Part shown: piece after piece, positions 4,901 through 5,567 of the stretch
How the letters are laid out: the number at the start of each line of letters is the position of its first letter
Numbering within the stretch: the first letter of the stretch is position 1
Source: Candidatus Omnitrophota bacterium
Lineage (GTDB): Bacteria; Omnitrophota; Koll11; JAHIPI01
NCBI GenBank assembly: GCA_028718265.1
Contig: JAQUMG010000123.1
Location: 1 to 5,567 of the forward strand
Direction: 5' to 3'
Length of the DNA stretch: 5,567 nucleotides
The notes under the pieces: generated by a model
What the model saw: only the letters and a program-made list of their open reading frames with translations
The model's database searches: none
What the model was told of the DNA's origin: nothing
Program-made: the position numbers and the translations under genes

Positions 4901-5567
4901 TTATTCGCTACTATACGGCAGAGATCTCACGCTAGAGTATTTTTGCATAGATTCTATAGCTTCTTTGGCGTAGCGGGCAATCTCCGAGGTAGGATTTAAA
5001 TCAATAACTTTTTTAAATTCAGTATACGCCATGGATTTTTTATCTAAATATAGGTAGCTTATACCCAGATTATAATGCGCAGCTTGGTCCTCTGGCGCTA
5101 ATCCCAAAAGATATTTACCTTCTTGAACCGCTTTTTTATAATCCTGTAAGGTCTCGTTATAAATATACACAAGCAGATGCTGCGCGACTATGATTCCTTC
5201 CTTAGCCTGTTTATCAACTTTCGACAATTCTTCAGATTTTTCTTTAAAGATCTCGATTTCTTTGATTGCAGCCTGTGTGTCTTTTCTTTTTAATAAAAAG
5301 AGCTTACCGAGATGATAATATGGAGTCGGATAATCAGGGCTTTGTTTTATCGCTGTTTTATAAAGCCTCTCTGCCTGCTGCCATTGCCCCAACTCTTCTA
5401 AGGCAATTCCCATGTATGTTATAGCCGTTACGTCGGAAGGGTTTATCGCTGTCCGTTTTTTGCATAAAGTTACTACATCTGCATATAATTTTTTATCCAT
5501 CAACGCCTTTATTTCATCTAAAGACGTCGGCAATTTCGCAATAAGCCTTTCAATGGCCTTTATTTTT
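4901..5567 (-). CDS. TPR-repeat protein, N-terminus beyond window
   Basis: A minus-strand frame open from the right edge to the TAA at 4901-4903, showing 221 residues. It contains tandem tetratricopeptide repeats, each a pair of helices ending in a Pro-containing turn: the clearest are TAITYMGIALEELGQWQQAE up to AIKQSPDY, the next beginning TPYYHLGKLFLLK, one around HLLVYIYNETLQDYKKAVQE to LGLAPED, and AAHYNLGISYLYLDKKSMAY to VIDLNPTS. Such repeats bind other proteins or peptides; the partner and role cannot be told here. A TTG at 5531-5533 could be a start, but the frame continues upstream as KIKAIERLIAK without interruption, so I think the TTG is an internal leucine and the gene is 5'-truncated by the window. 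No signal peptide or membrane segment is visible. The orientation argues against membership in the riboflavin operon. Confidence 0.88.
   Translation of the reverse strand, partial: KIKAIERLIAKLPTSLDEIKALMDKKLYADVVTLCKKRTAINPSDVTAITYMGIALEELGQWQQAERLYKTAIKQSPDYPTPYYHLGKLFLLKRKDTQAAIKEIEIFKEKSEELSKVDKQAKEGIIVAQHLLVYIYNETLQDYKKAVQEGKYLLGLAPEDQAAHYNLGISYLYLDKKSMAYTEFKKVIDLNPTSEIARYAKEAIESMQKYSSVRSLPYSSE

Noticed and set aside
5531..5533. TTG as the true start of the TPR gene
   Set aside because: The frame stays open to the window edge with plausible helical protein sequence, and there is no clear ribosome binding site, so an internal leucine is likelier.

Overview
The window is a bacterial chromosome segment of about 5.6 kb. 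It carries part of a [NiFe]-hydrogenase maturation (hyp) cluster, then a riboflavin biosynthesis pair (ribD, ribE), then a convergent TPR-repeat gene that runs off the right edge. No taxonomic marker is present. The AT-leaning, lysine-rich proteins and GC-rich palindromes scattered in AT-rich spacers remind me of uncultivated lineages such as Candidatus Omnitrophota. That is an impression, not a demonstration.

Left block (1-592): the 3' end of hypF overlaps a complete hypC by 10 nt. Middle spacer (593-1121): 529 nt without a convincing gene, but packed with inverted repeats. These are two related GC-rich palindromes (607-640, 763-799), AT-rich stems between them (645-673, 678-756), and a separate 277-nt foldback element (829-1105) whose 18-nt ends match at 17 positions. 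The foldback stops just before the hypD ribosome binding site. The spacer therefore looks like repeat insertions that split an ancestral hypF-hypC-hypD-hypE run.

Centre (1122-3154): hypD is intact and overlaps hypE by 29 nt. HypE is recognisable up to about residue 275. It then runs out of frame into the C-terminal tail of an unrelated PHP-domain phosphoesterase (TGGSDCHG motif, stop at 3152-3154). The HypE C-terminal Pro-Arg-Ile-Cys tail, whose cysteine carries the cyanide precursor, is absent. This is either a real deletion or fusion in the genome or an assembly join, and it is the most consequential anomaly here.

Right block (3141-5567): ribD (bifunctional deaminase/reductase) overlaps the PHP remnant by 14 nt, and ribE (riboflavin synthase) overlaps ribD by 16 nt. 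The pair is probably cotranscribed and translationally coupled. A TPR protein on the minus strand converges on ribE with a 24-nt gap.

How the genes work together: HypF and HypE make the cyanide ligands of the [NiFe] active site, and HypC and HypD carry and assemble the Fe(CN)2CO unit. With HypE lacking its acceptor cysteine, this locus as written could not complete that pathway unless another hypE exists. RibD and RibE supply two steps of riboflavin synthesis. I see no wholly new gene system. The novelty candidates are the structured spacer and the hypE/PHP junction.
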